Assembly: GCA_003451675.1 (NCBI GenBank)
Contig: DMCY01000015.1
Span: 78,063 to 142,062 of the forward strand
Direction: 5' to 3'
DNA: 64,000 nt
From: Candidatus Atribacteria bacterium
GTDB taxonomy: Bacteria; Atribacterota; JS1; SB-45; 34-128
The translations under genes and the position numbers were made by a program. A model generated the notes under the pieces. That model was not told the origin of the DNA and did no database searches. It was given only the letters and a program-made list of their open reading frames with translations. Shown one piece after another: positions 36,415 to 44,658 of this stretch. Every line of letters starts with the position of its first letter. Within the stretch, counting starts at the first letter, position 1.

Positions 36415-37635
36415 ATGAACAATAAATATATAATAATTTTTATTCTAATGATCTTATCCATCGGTCTCACTGGTTGTTTTCTATTCCCGCCGATTAACAA
36501 CACTACTGAATGGACAGTAATGATTTACCTTGATTCTGATAATAATTTAGAGAGTGCTGGTATCGATGATATTAATGAAATGGAAATGGTCGGCTCAACT
36601 TCTGATGTAAACATTGTAGTTCAGGTAGACCGAATCCCTTATAGTGTATTAGCTGCCAATAATGAAGGTTATGCTGATGATATATCTAATGGCAATTGGA
36701 CTAATACTCGAAGGTATTATATCACTCAGGATTTTGACGCGGTTCAGATAAATTCTCAATTAAAAAGTGATTTGGGTGAACTTAATATGGGTGACCCTCA
36801 GACCTTAGTCGATTTTACTAATTGGGCAGTAACTAATTACCCGGCTAAAAAATATTTGCTGGTAATCTGGAATCATGGAGGAGGGTTCCGATCCTTAAAC
36901 CTCACCAAAGATATTGCCTGGGATGATACCAGTGGAGGAGACAAAATAACTATGCCCGAGTTAGAATATTCCCTCTCTGTCATTAATGCTCAAATGGGGA
37001 AAAAGATTGATATTGTGGGAATGGATGCGTGTTTCATGGCTATGACTGAGGTGGCTTATCAGATAAAAGATTATGCCGATATCTTGGTTGCCTCAGAAGA
37101 GAATGAACCTGGAGATGGCTGGCCTTATGATACCATTCTGGGAGAATTGGTGGGCAATCCTCTTATGCCTGCAGAGCAATTAGCAGTTGATATTGTTAAT
37201 AAATATATTTTTTCTTATCCTTATGCTAATGTCACCCAATCAGCAATTGACCTAAGTTATATGGATACTTTGACTGATCAGCTATCCGCTTTAGCCCTAA
37301 CTATAATGAGTGATAATCTGACACCAAAATATAATTACTTAAATGCTGCTAATTCCAGTCAGTATTATGGTGATTGGGATTTTATTGATTTATATGATTT
37401 TTGTAATCAATTATTAGCTTATTCAAATAGCCTTGAAGTCAAAAACATTGCCTTAAACATTCAACAGACTTTAAATTATGCAGTAATAAAATCGGGATAT
37501 AGTGGCGGAAGCGTAAGTGGCTCCAAAGGCCTTTCTATCTACTTTCCCTATATTGCTTACCATTATTATTATAACTATACTAATTTTTCTAAAGATACTT
37601 TATGGGATGAAATGCTTTTATCTTTGGGACTTTAA
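36415..37635 (+). CDS. clostripain-family (peptidase C11) lipoprotein
   Basis: A clan CD cysteine peptidase. The signal peptide ends in lipobox LTGC at about residues 18-21. EWTVMIYLDSDNNLE opens the C11 domain, catalytic H154 is in VIWNHGGG and C206 in IVGMDACFMAMTEVAY. VASEENEPGDGWPY and GSKGLSIYFP are further family motifs. The length of 406 contains only the peptidase. AGAGGAG precedes the ATG. lptC begins 15 bp after its stop, so the two are probably one operon. Function in the envelope unknown; surface proteolysis or nutrient peptide release is possible. Confidence 0.92.
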   Translation: MNNKYIIIFILMILSIGLTGCFLFPPINNTTEWTVMIYLDSDNNLESAGIDDINEMEMVGSTSDVNIVVQVDRIPYSVLAANNEGYADDISNGNWTNTRRYYITQDFDAVQINSQLKSDLGELNMGDPQTLVDFTNWAVTNYPAKKYLLVIWNHGGGFRSLNLTKDIAWDDTSGGDKITMPELEYSLSVINAQMGKKIDIVGMDACFMAMTEVAYQIKDYADILVASEENEPGDGWPYDTILGELVGNPLMPAEQLAVDIVNKYIFSYPYANVTQSAIDLSYMDTLTDQLSALALTIMSDNLTPKYNYLNAANSSQYYGDWDFIDLYDFCNQLLAYSNSLEVKNIALNIQQTLNYAVIKSGYSGGSVSGSKGLSIYFPYIAYHYYYNYTNFSKDTLWDEMLLSLGL

Positions 37636-37650
37636 TGATATTATTATAAT

Positions 37651-38235
37651 ATGCTTAAACAAAGATATTCATGGATTATTTTAATAATAATTCTGGCTGT
37701 AGCCCTTTCTTTTTATTTTATTTATAATAAGGGGAAAGATGGGGGTACGGTTCAGACAGAAGAAGAGATTGAAGAATTTGAGGAAGAAGATATCGAAGTA
37801 AATGAAGCCCCGGTTAAAATAGAAAAAGGGACAGTGGTAGGAGTTAAAGCCGGGGAAAAAGAATGGGAGATAGAAGCCGATAAAATATCTTTAGCAGAAG
37901 ACAGAAAAAAAACTATCTTTGAAAAAATTAAAAAAGCGGTTATCTTTAAAGATAATGAACCATATCTAAATATTAAGCTTAATAAATGTATTGCCGATAT
38001 GGGAAGCAAGAGCATGGAATTGGTGGGAGAAGTAATTATCGAGACTGAAGAAGGGGATATCCTAAAAGGGGAAAGGTTTTACTGGGATTCGCAAGAGGAG
38101 ACCTTAGCCAGTCTGGAACCGGTTGAGCTAACAGTAAAAGAAAATAATATTACCGCCGACTGGCTGATGAGTGATGTTGAACTAAATAAACTTGAATTAC
38201 AGGGGAATGTAAAAGTAACTTTTAAAATCGAATAA
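37651..38235 (+). CDS. lptC: LPS transport periplasmic protein LptC
   Basis: LptC docks LPS from LptFGB onto the periplasmic LptA bridge. It has one N-terminal membrane anchor (about 8-27) and then a beta-jellyroll: GEKEWEIEADKISL, KAVIFKDNEPYLNIKLNKCIAD and GDILKGERFYWDSQEETL. The Glu/Asp-rich linker (about 35-52) is unusual but harmless. The 194-residue length fits the family. It lies 15 bp after the clostripain gene and 208 bp before lptA, which fits LptC-LptA order elsewhere. Confidence 0.88.
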   Translation: MLKQRYSWIILIIILAVALSFYFIYNKGKDGGTVQTEEEIEEFEEEDIEVNEAPVKIEKGTVVGVKAGEKEWEIEADKISLAEDRKKTIFEKIKKAVIFKDNEPYLNIKLNKCIADMGSKSMELVGEVIIETEEGDILKGERFYWDSQEETLASLEPVELTVKENNITADWLMSDVELNKLELQGNVKVTFKIE

Positions 38236-38436
38236 TTTCACTTCCTGTATTTCTTATCTCTAATTGGGCAATTAGTGAATTAATTTCCTAATCTTTATTC
38301 TTATCTTAATCGGTCAATTGGGCAATTATTTAATCTTGTATTTCTCATCTTTAACTGGCAAACCGGCTAACTGGGTAACTGGTTTTTATCTCTATCTTAA
38401 CTAGCTAACCAACTAACTAAATTGAAAGGAGTTTTT

Positions 38437-38457
38437 ATGCACAATGAAAAATTGTAA
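38437..38457 (+). other. six-codon micro-ORF overlapping the lptA start
   Basis: ATGCACAATGAAAAATTGTAA encodes MHNEKL in another frame. It starts 5 bases after the Shine-Dalgarno GAAAGGAG, whereas the lptA ATG is 12 bases away. It may tune lptA initiation or be chance. Confidence 0.3.
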
Positions 38458-39118
38458 AAAATTCTATTTTAATAGGTTTCTATTAACATTTATTAGCTTA
38501 TCTCTTATTATATTTTTATCATTTTGTGCTTCTGCCCAGGAAGAAAAAAAAGAATCAGTAGTAAATATTCAGGCAGATAATGTAACTTATGATAAAAGCA
38601 CGGATAAGATGATCTTTAAAGGCAATGTCATTATCACCCAGGAAGATATCACTCTAACTGCTCAAGAAGCTGATTTTGATGTAGATAAAAAGATTGGCCA
38701 GATAAAGGGTAATATAAAATTAGTCCAGAGCGATATCACTATTACCGGCGAAACCCTTGAAGCTTTTCTCAATGATAAAAAATATATCTTTCAAGAAAAA
38801 GTAATATTGGTTCAGGAGCGAAAAGATAAAAAAGACAAAGAAGACAATATTACCTGGAATTGTAACAACTTGGAGATTTTTACTGATACCCAGGATTTAA
38901 CCGCCACTGGAGAAGTAAAGATTTTAAAGAAAGATTACACCATCACTGCTGAGGAAGCAGTTTATAATGATAAAGAACAGAAAATAACTTTAGTGGGGAA
39001 AGTAAGAATAGAAGAAGAAGCCGGTAGATGGATTACTGGCGATAAAGCCGTCTTTTATATTGACAGCGAAAGATTAGAAGTAGAAGGAAATGTCCGAAGC
39101 GGCATTAAATTAGACTAA
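38444..39118 (+). CDS. lptA: LPS transport periplasmic bridge protein LptA (OstA)
   Basis: LptA polymerises into the periplasmic bridge carrying LPS. The signal peptide covers about 1-30 (cleavage near CASA/QEE). The OstA domain follows: VNIQADNVTYDKSTDKMIFKGNVIITQ, ITLTAQEADFD, and ITAEEAVYNDKEQKITLVGKVRI, the repeated strand pattern of the jellyroll. The length of 224 is slightly longer than E. coli LptA. The ATG at 38444 has a long spacing to its Shine-Dalgarno. The stop codon lies within the palindrome at 39113-39159. Confidence 0.92.
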   Translation: MKNCKKFYFNRFLLTFISLSLIIFLSFCASAQEEKKESVVNIQADNVTYDKSTDKMIFKGNVIITQEDITLTAQEADFDVDKKIGQIKGNIKLVQSDITITGETLEAFLNDKKYIFQEKVILVQERKDKKDKEDNITWNCNNLEIFTDTQDLTATGEVKILKKDYTITAEEAVYNDKEQKITLVGKVRIEEEAGRWITGDKAVFYIDSERLEVEGNVRSGIKLD

Positions 39119-39159
39119 AGTTTCCCAAAGGTGCCTGGCACCTTTGGGAAACTTTAGTC
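39113..39159. repeat. palindrome with 23-bp arms covering the lptA stop codon
   Basis: Arms 39113-39135 and 39137-39159 are perfect complements with a one-base centre; the core is GGTGCCTGGCACC. The lptA TAA (39116-39118) is inside the 5' arm. The core is shared with the palindrome at 44541-44595. REP-like. Confidence 0.9.
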
Positions 39160-39175
39160 GTAGAGAGGCGATTTT

Positions 39176-39757
39176 ATGAGAATTATGAAAGTGAAAAGAG
39201 CGATAATTATTTTATTGATAATAGGAATAATGGCGGTAGTAGCCGGATGTGCAAGATGGCCGGAGGGACCGGGACCAGAACCTGGGGAAACCGAGTATCA
39301 ATTAGAGATTACCGTGGAAGTTGAAGGCGTAATCGATTCTAGCAACGGAATATATTATATAGTAATGGATACCGATGGAAATTCAGCTACTGGGCCAGGA
39401 TATGATATTTTATCTTGGGATGATAGATTTTATTATATTAAATTAGAGGATGGATTCTTTTATTTTGCTCAAAAAGAAGAAGGCTCTCCAGAACTTTATT
39501 TAACGGATAATTTAATCAGTGGAAATAAGATTCAAGTAACCATAGCATTAAGTGATTTAGAATATCCGAGCAGTGTTGACGTTAATGTTATTGCTACAGA
39601 TTTAGATAATAATACTTATGATTCTTTAGATGAATATTTTACTATAGATGTTACTTATAATCCATCGGAGGAGGTAGAGGATCTGCCGCTAGGTGATTCA
39701 GGAGATGGAATAGATTTTGATATTATAAAAGTAACTGCCGAAATAATTATCCCTTAA
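39176..39757 (+). CDS. lipoprotein of unknown function
   Basis: Not recognised. Signal peptide with lipobox VAGC at about residues 23-26, a short Pro/Gly/Glu linker (WPEGPGPEPGE) and a mature beta-rich domain of about 150 residues. YYIVMDTDGNSATGPGYDILSW resembles DOMON- or carbohydrate-binding-like modules that describe a measured value, but this is weak. There are no cysteines after the lipid anchor. It starts 17 bp after the palindrome that ends lptA and ends 30 bp before mntA. Confidence 0.7.
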   Translation: MRIMKVKRAIIILLIIGIMAVVAGCARWPEGPGPEPGETEYQLEITVEVEGVIDSSNGIYYIVMDTDGNSATGPGYDILSWDDRFYYIKLEDGFFYFAQKEEGSPELYLTDNLISGNKIQVTIALSDLEYPSSVDVNVIATDLDNNTYDSLDEYFTIDVTYNPSEEVEDLPLGDSGDGIDFDIIKVTAEIIIP

Positions 39758-39787
39758 ATAGGATCCGGTTAGAAGGATAAATTTATA

Positions 39788-40213
39788 ATGATTAAAGATA
39801 AAAAACTTCCTGAAAATATATTAGAGATTTTACCTGAAGTAAATAATTTCTTAGAAAATTACTCAAAAGTAGTCTTTGCTTATCTTTTTGGTAGTCTTGC
39901 TAAGGGCAAAGTTAATCCCCTTAGTGATATTGATATAGCTTTATATCTAAAAAAAGGAACAAATTTTGCCAGAGAGAAGATGGTTATTTTAAAAAAGTTG
40001 ATAGATATATTTGGTACCGAGGAAATCGACCTGGTTATACTTAATATTACACCTCTCACTCTTAAGGCAAGGATAGTAGGGAATAAGAAAATATTGGTAG
40101 ACAAAGATCCATTTTTAAGGCATTCTTTTGAGTCTTTAGTCTTGAGGGAGTATTTTGATTTTTCTAAGAAAGAAGAGGACATTTTTAAAAGGAGGTTTTC
40201 ACTTGGTAGATAA
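39788..40213 (+). CDS. mntA: MNT-type nucleotidyltransferase antitoxin
   Basis: The minimal nucleotidyltransferase half of a HEPN-MNT toxin-antitoxin pair; MntA-type enzymes AMPylate or otherwise neutralise the HEPN RNase. GSLAKGKVNPLSDIDIAL (35-52) holds the GSx10DxD motif with D47 and D49, and the third Asp lies in EEIDLVIL. The length of 141 is normal. Its 3' end carries the AAAAGGAGG for the toxin gene, which starts 11 bases before the mntA stop. The partner is frameshifted (next entry). Confidence 0.9.
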   Translation: MIKDKKLPENILEILPEVNNFLENYSKVVFAYLFGSLAKGKVNPLSDIDIALYLKKGTNFAREKMVILKKLIDIFGTEEIDLVILNITPLTLKARIVGNKKILVDKDPFLRHSFESLVLREYFDFSKKEEDIFKRRFSLGR

Positions 40214-40624
40214 AATGTTAATAATGAGAAAATTAGCTGAGCTCGAAACTTATATTATATTAAACAGATACAAGAATATTCCGCTATAACGGTAAAAGAA
40301 TATTCCAGAGATTGGAAGATTCAGAGAATTATTGAAAGAACACTTCAGATGATGATTGAGTTATGTGTGGATATAGCAAATCACATTATTGCTGATAAAA
40401 AATACAGAATTCCAACTAGCTATAGTGATACTTTTCAAGTACTCGAGGAAGAGGATATTATCTCTAAGAAGCAGTACAAAACGATGAAAAATATGGCTCA
40501 ATTTAGAAATATAATAGTTCATCACTACGATAAGATAGACGAGGCAATTGTAGTAAATATTTTAAGACGGAATCTTAAAGATTTTTTTGAATACAGGGAT
40601 TCTGTATTAAAAATTATAAAATAA
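40203..40624 (+). pseudogene. hepT: HEPN (HepT/DUF86) toxin, frameshifted near 40254-40258
   Basis: The TTG at 40203 starts 7 bases after AAAAGGAGG and reads MVDKMLIMRKLAELETY, the usual HepT N-terminus. From about 40259 the family continues in a different frame: IKQIQEYSAITVKEYSRDW, then RIIERTLQMMIELCVDIANHI. The two parts join if one base is missing in the TATATTATAT stretch. The RNase motif RNxxxH is intact as RNIIVHHY. As written, translation ends at a stop after about 28 codons, so the toxin is probably inactive unless the base is a sequencing loss. Confidence 0.85.
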
Positions 40625-40971
40625 TATTTCTAAATTTAATTCAAAAACCGACGAAATATCTATCTGTGAACATGTAATTGTAATATGGAGGCACAATGCA
40701 TCGTGTCTATTTAATTCAATCGGCATGGCACGCCGTGTCGCTACATTAACTGCCCAACCGGTAACTTGCTAAAAAAGTAGACAGGCGAGACGCCTGTCTA
40801 CTTTTTTATATAGATTATTGAGGGCGTATGCAATACGCCCCTATGTGTTGTTTTCTTCTGGCTTCTATTTTCTTTTTTCTTTACAAGATACGATTCACGA
40901 AATACTAGATACGAATTTGGCTTCTTTCTTCTATTTCCTTAACTAACTAACTAACTAACCAACCAACCAAT
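40625..40971. repeat. intergenic region between hepT and lptD (converging)
   Basis: No gene seen. A GCATGGCACGCCGTGTCGC stretch lies near 40723, then the hairpin at 40771-40807 and the inverted composite repeat (to 40843). A diverged ATACGATTCACGAAATAC repeat (about 40884-40916) and C-type octads (40941-40970) directly abut the lptD stop. Confidence 0.7.
40771..40807. terminator. bidirectional intrinsic terminator
   Basis: AAAAAAGTAGACAGGCG (40771-40787) and CGCCTGTCTACTTTTTT (40791-40807) are perfect 17-bp arms around AGA, with T-runs on both strands. It is placed between converging hepT and lptD. It is also part of the composite repeat copied at 33919-33987. Confidence 0.85.
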
Positions 40972-43203
40972 TTATTTTCCTCCCAAAGTTATCTTCTCAG
41001 TTGGAAAGGCCTTGATATAAAATTCCACCCAGATAGACTTAGTGGCTTGTTTATAATTTATAGTGAATTCCCGGCAATGGAGGTCGCGGGTAATTCCTAC
41101 TACGCTATTAGTGAGTTTAAAATCATCTAAATCTACCACACCTTTATACTTGATTCTCCAATCCTCGCTCAACCGTAGATCAAGTGTGGAATTTATCTTC
41201 TTAGTCCACTCCTTAGTATTTAGATTATAGGAGGAGCTAAAATTCATCTTCCAGTCGTCTTTTGGCTTATATTCTACTTTTCCCACTAAATTTCCAAAAT
41301 TTTCCGTAACAAAATTATAATTGGTAGATAAATCTAATTTAATTTTTTCAGAGGGCTTTAAAGTCAATTTCCCCTTAACTGTATTGGACAGAGGAGTGAT
41401 ATAGTCAAAATTAAAAGGAGTCGGACCTACTGATTTATTATAATTATAAGATAGAGTAGAGGAAATGTAGGGGTTGTAAGCTGCCTTCAAATCCACTTTT
41501 CCTCCCACCAAATAGCGGGCTTCCCCGGTCAAATAAACATCCTGCCGAAAAATTCCCGAAGGAGTCAAGGTTAAATATTCACCCAGCTCAAAGGGTCTCT
41601 TAACATTAATAATATATTCTCCGCGCCAGTTATCTTCTTCAGTAGCTGCTTCATAAAAATGTCCCACTGAGGCATCAATATCATAAGTAATCTTAGTGTC
41701 TCCGATAGCAGCGGCATTTTTCTTAAATGAGAATTCCGGCAAGCGGTCAATTATTTTAGAAATATTTTCTCCGGTATAATTATCACTATCCAGGTCAAAT
41801 CTCTTTTCAGTTGTCAAATTTAAGGTATAGCCTTCGCCCTTATATTTTAGTTCCCATTTCGGCTTTAATTCGCGGTCTGCTACTTCCCAACTGGCCGGGT
41901 TTTTGTCAGTGTAAATCAAAGCGAGGGCTGAACTTAATTTATCATTAAAAGTATAATTATGGTTCACTTTAATGTTGCCATTGATACTCAACTCTTCTTG
42001 CCCCAGTCCTGTACCACTAAAGTTATATTTTCCGGTAAGTTTAAGATTATATTTTTTTCCTTTTTTATCTAAACTAAATTGTGATTTTAAACTATTACTG
42101 AGAAGTTCTTCTCCTGCGGCCTTGCTTCCACTGTAACTTAGAGTTACCTGAGTTTTTAAGTCTTCTTTAAATTCTTGCCCATATTTTATCTTTCCAGTTA
42201 AATTGATTTTTCCGCTATCTTTTTCTTTAATCTGATACAGATAAAGGGAGGTCTCTCCGGGATTATTCTGGCTTCCTATTTCCCAGGTATGTTCAACCCC
42301 TGTGCCAATCCCTTTCTTTTCCAGCCAATCAATATAAAGTGTCCCATAAGATTTTTCATCTACATAATAATTAAAATAGGTCTTTATAAACCATCCGTCT
42401 TTACTATTTTGTCCTATCTTGGGAAGAATAGGCTGCTGGGTTTTGCGGTCTAAGAAAATCAAGAAATAGGGAAGGGTAATAATTTTAGTCTTTCCTTCAT
42501 ACCAGGAGATATTACGAGCGATTATTTTGTCTTTGGGATAGATAATCATTTCTTTGGCGACTATACGATAGTGAGGTTCTTCTAATTCACAGGTGGTAAA
42601 ACTTCCTTCGGTAATTTCCACGGTTTTGGGGAAATTTTCCATTTTTTCTCCCCGATAATAGAGTTTTCCCTTGATGCCTTCCCCGGTTAATTCACCTTTT
42701 AATCGGAGTAAAATTGTTTTTTTTGTCTTCCAGTTATAAGTAAGTTCTTCACAGTTAGTTTCGGTCTCATCTTGTTTAAAGAGGACCTCTCTGGAAGCGA
42801 AGAGAAGGTGAGTGGTTAAATTAATCTTCAGATATTCAGCCTTTACCTCGATATCCTGGTATTTAAGATGTACTCCGTCTTTAGCAATAATCAGGTCTTC
42901 GCCCTCTATCTTTTCATAAGTGATATATTCAGCGATAAGGGAGATATCTAATTCTTCTTCATCTTGTGATTCTTTGGTTCTTTCTTCAATTTCTTTTTCT
43001 TTTGTCTCTTCTATTTCTACAACCTTTTCATCTGTTTGTGCTTCCGCTATTTCTCCCGCCTTAATCGTCTCTCCGGTCTCTTGAGCAAAAGATACCAGAA
43101 TAAACCTGGAATTTTGATTACCCAGATTCAGGTTTAGCCCTAAAAGTAATATAAATATTATTAAAAAAATTACTGCATTCTTTACTTTTCCGCTTTGTAT
43201 CAT
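40972..43203 (-). CDS. lptD: LPS-assembly outer-membrane protein LptD
   Basis: The outer-membrane translocon that places LPS in the outer leaflet. An N-terminal signal/anchor (about 10-30) is followed by an acidic Glu-rich linker and then the OstA-like jellyroll (SLIAEYITYEKIEGEDLIIA; about 93-230). The barrel starts with the family motif around WYEGKTKIITLPYFLIF and QNSKDGWFIKTYFNYYV. The length of 743 is normal. No obvious cysteine pairs of the E. coli type are seen. It lies on the opposite strand from lptA and in the same orientation as lptF just upstream. Confidence 0.9.
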   Translation of the reverse strand: MIQSGKVKNAVIFLIIFILLLGLNLNLGNQNSRFILVSFAQETGETIKAGEIAEAQTDEKVVEIEETKEKEIEERTKESQDEEELDISLIAEYITYEKIEGEDLIIAKDGVHLKYQDIEVKAEYLKINLTTHLLFASREVLFKQDETETNCEELTYNWKTKKTILLRLKGELTGEGIKGKLYYRGEKMENFPKTVEITEGSFTTCELEEPHYRIVAKEMIIYPKDKIIARNISWYEGKTKIITLPYFLIFLDRKTQQPILPKIGQNSKDGWFIKTYFNYYVDEKSYGTLYIDWLEKKGIGTGVEHTWEIGSQNNPGETSLYLYQIKEKDSGKINLTGKIKYGQEFKEDLKTQVTLSYSGSKAAGEELLSNSLKSQFSLDKKGKKYNLKLTGKYNFSGTGLGQEELSINGNIKVNHNYTFNDKLSSALALIYTDKNPASWEVADRELKPKWELKYKGEGYTLNLTTEKRFDLDSDNYTGENISKIIDRLPEFSFKKNAAAIGDTKITYDIDASVGHFYEAATEEDNWRGEYIINVKRPFELGEYLTLTPSGIFRQDVYLTGEARYLVGGKVDLKAAYNPYISSTLSYNYNKSVGPTPFNFDYITPLSNTVKGKLTLKPSEKIKLDLSTNYNFVTENFGNLVGKVEYKPKDDWKMNFSSSYNLNTKEWTKKINSTLDLRLSEDWRIKYKGVVDLDDFKLTNSVVGITRDLHCREFTINYKQATKSIWVEFYIKAFPTEKITLGGK

Positions 43204-43374
43204 ATTTTATATATTTCCTTATAGGATATCTTTATCTCTTGTATTTTTTATCTTATACCCGGTCAACTGGCTAACTGAATTTTCTTGTATTTAATACTAA
43301 CGACTATCCTAACCGGCTAACTAATCTTTATCCTAACCAGCTAACCAATTAACTAATTAACCAACTAACCAAAT
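43204..43374. repeat. octads between lptF and lptD
   Basis: C-type octads occupy 43330-43373 and directly abut the lptF stop (G-type when read along the gene). GGTCAACTGGCTAACTG lies at 43260-43276. No other feature seen. Confidence 0.6.
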
Positions 43375-44490
43375 TCACTTCTTCTCCGCCCCAAATATAA
43401 TAATCCCTCCCAAAATACCAAAAATAATATTGGGTAGCCAGGCCGCCAGAAACGGGATTAACATTCCTCCTCGTCCCATGGATCTGGTAGTGGAAAGGAG
43501 GACATAATAAAGCAAAACCAAAACAATACTTAGGATTACTCCGGTAGCCTTGCTTCCGCGTTTTACCCGTAAACCCAAGGGCACTCCCAGTAGAACAAAG
43601 ATTAATCCGCTAAAAGGGATGGAATATTTCATATAGAAATCTACTTCAAAATTTTTAGTATCTGCACCTGCTTGTTGCAAAATATCTATTTGCTGTCTTA
43701 ATTCTTTACTGCTCATCTCCTGAGGAGTCCTCTGATTTTTAAAGAATTTTTGCAGGTCTTCTTTAACAATAATATCTAAAGTTTCAAAGCTCATCTCATA
43801 GGTAATTTTGCCCTCTTCATCGTAATTATATATAGTCCCATTCTCCAGTTTCCAGGTATCAACCACCCACTTCCCTTTCTTGGCTGTTATCATTCGGGGA
43901 AATCTTTCCCGAGTCATTTCATAGACCATAATATCCTGCATAATCATATTTTTTTCATCAAGCCGATTTATATAGAAATAGCGATTTTCAGCATCACGGA
44001 AAAAGACGTTTCGCCTGATGTTAGGAGGTCCCTTTTTTAACACAATCTCCCGGATAATATTCTGGGAAATATGGTTGGCTTCGGGGACGATATAATCATT
44101 GATTATAAAAGCCAAAATACTTATGGCAAAAGCAGCAATTAAAAAAGGAATCATTATTCTGCGCAGGCTTATCCCTCCTGCTCTCATAGCAGTTATTTCC
44201 CCATCTGTGGAAAGGCGGCCAATAGCCAGTTCACTGGAAGCAAGTAAAGAGATAGGGAAGGTTACTACCAGAAATGCCGGAAGACGATAGGCTAATAACT
44301 TGACAATATAGGGCCAGGCCACTCTCTTATTAATCAACATATCCATTAACTCAAAAAGAGTTTGCATAATTAGCATAATGGTTAGGGCGGCAACAGCCAG
44401 AGCCACAAAACTCATTACTTCCTTTACAATGTAGCGGTCTAATATCTTTGACCGCGGAAACTTCCTAATTGATATATTTATAGCCATCAC
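43375..44490 (-). CDS. lptF: LPS export permease LptF/LptG (YjgP/YjgQ family)
   Basis: A membrane subunit of the LptB2FG exporter. The 371-residue protein shows the family layout: two membrane segments near the N-terminus (about 25-50, 60-85), SSELAIGRLSTDGEITAMRAGGISLRRI, a large periplasmic jellyroll (about 130-280) and three C-terminal segments ending in GGIIIFGAEKK. RILDRYIVKEVMSF-like KILDRYIVKEVMSF opens it. Only one LptF/G gene is visible, so it may act as a homodimer or the partner is elsewhere. LptD follows on the same strand. Confidence 0.92.
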   Translation of the reverse strand: MMAINISIRKFPRSKILDRYIVKEVMSFVALAVAALTIMLIMQTLFELMDMLINKRVAWPYIVKLLAYRLPAFLVVTFPISLLASSELAIGRLSTDGEITAMRAGGISLRRIMIPFLIAAFAISILAFIINDYIVPEANHISQNIIREIVLKKGPPNIRRNVFFRDAENRYFYINRLDEKNMIMQDIMVYEMTRERFPRMITAKKGKWVVDTWKLENGTIYNYDEEGKITYEMSFETLDIIVKEDLQKFFKNQRTPQEMSSKELRQQIDILQQAGADTKNFEVDFYMKYSIPFSGLIFVLLGVPLGLRVKRGSKATGVILSIVLVLLYYVLLSTTRSMGRGGMLIPFLAAWLPNIIFGILGGIIIFGAEKK

Positions 44491-44540
44491 CCCGTACTGA
44501 AAATATTTTTATAAGTATAACATATTTTTATTTTTTACAA

Positions 44541-44595
44541 AAATCAAAAAAGTTGCCCAAAAGTGCCAGGCACTTTTGGGCAACTTTTTTGATTT
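44541..44595. repeat. perfect 27-bp-arm palindrome between divergent genes
   Basis: Arms 44541-44567 and 44569-44595 are exact complements around one A; the core is AAGTGCCAGGCACTT. It is the same family as 39113-39159. It sits in the divergent lptF/DUF1573 promoter region. Confidence 0.92.
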
Positions 44596-44658
44596 GCCAA
44601 AAGGAGGGTATCTATTATATAATCAAAAAAATGGGGAGATATAAAGTAAATAATAAAT

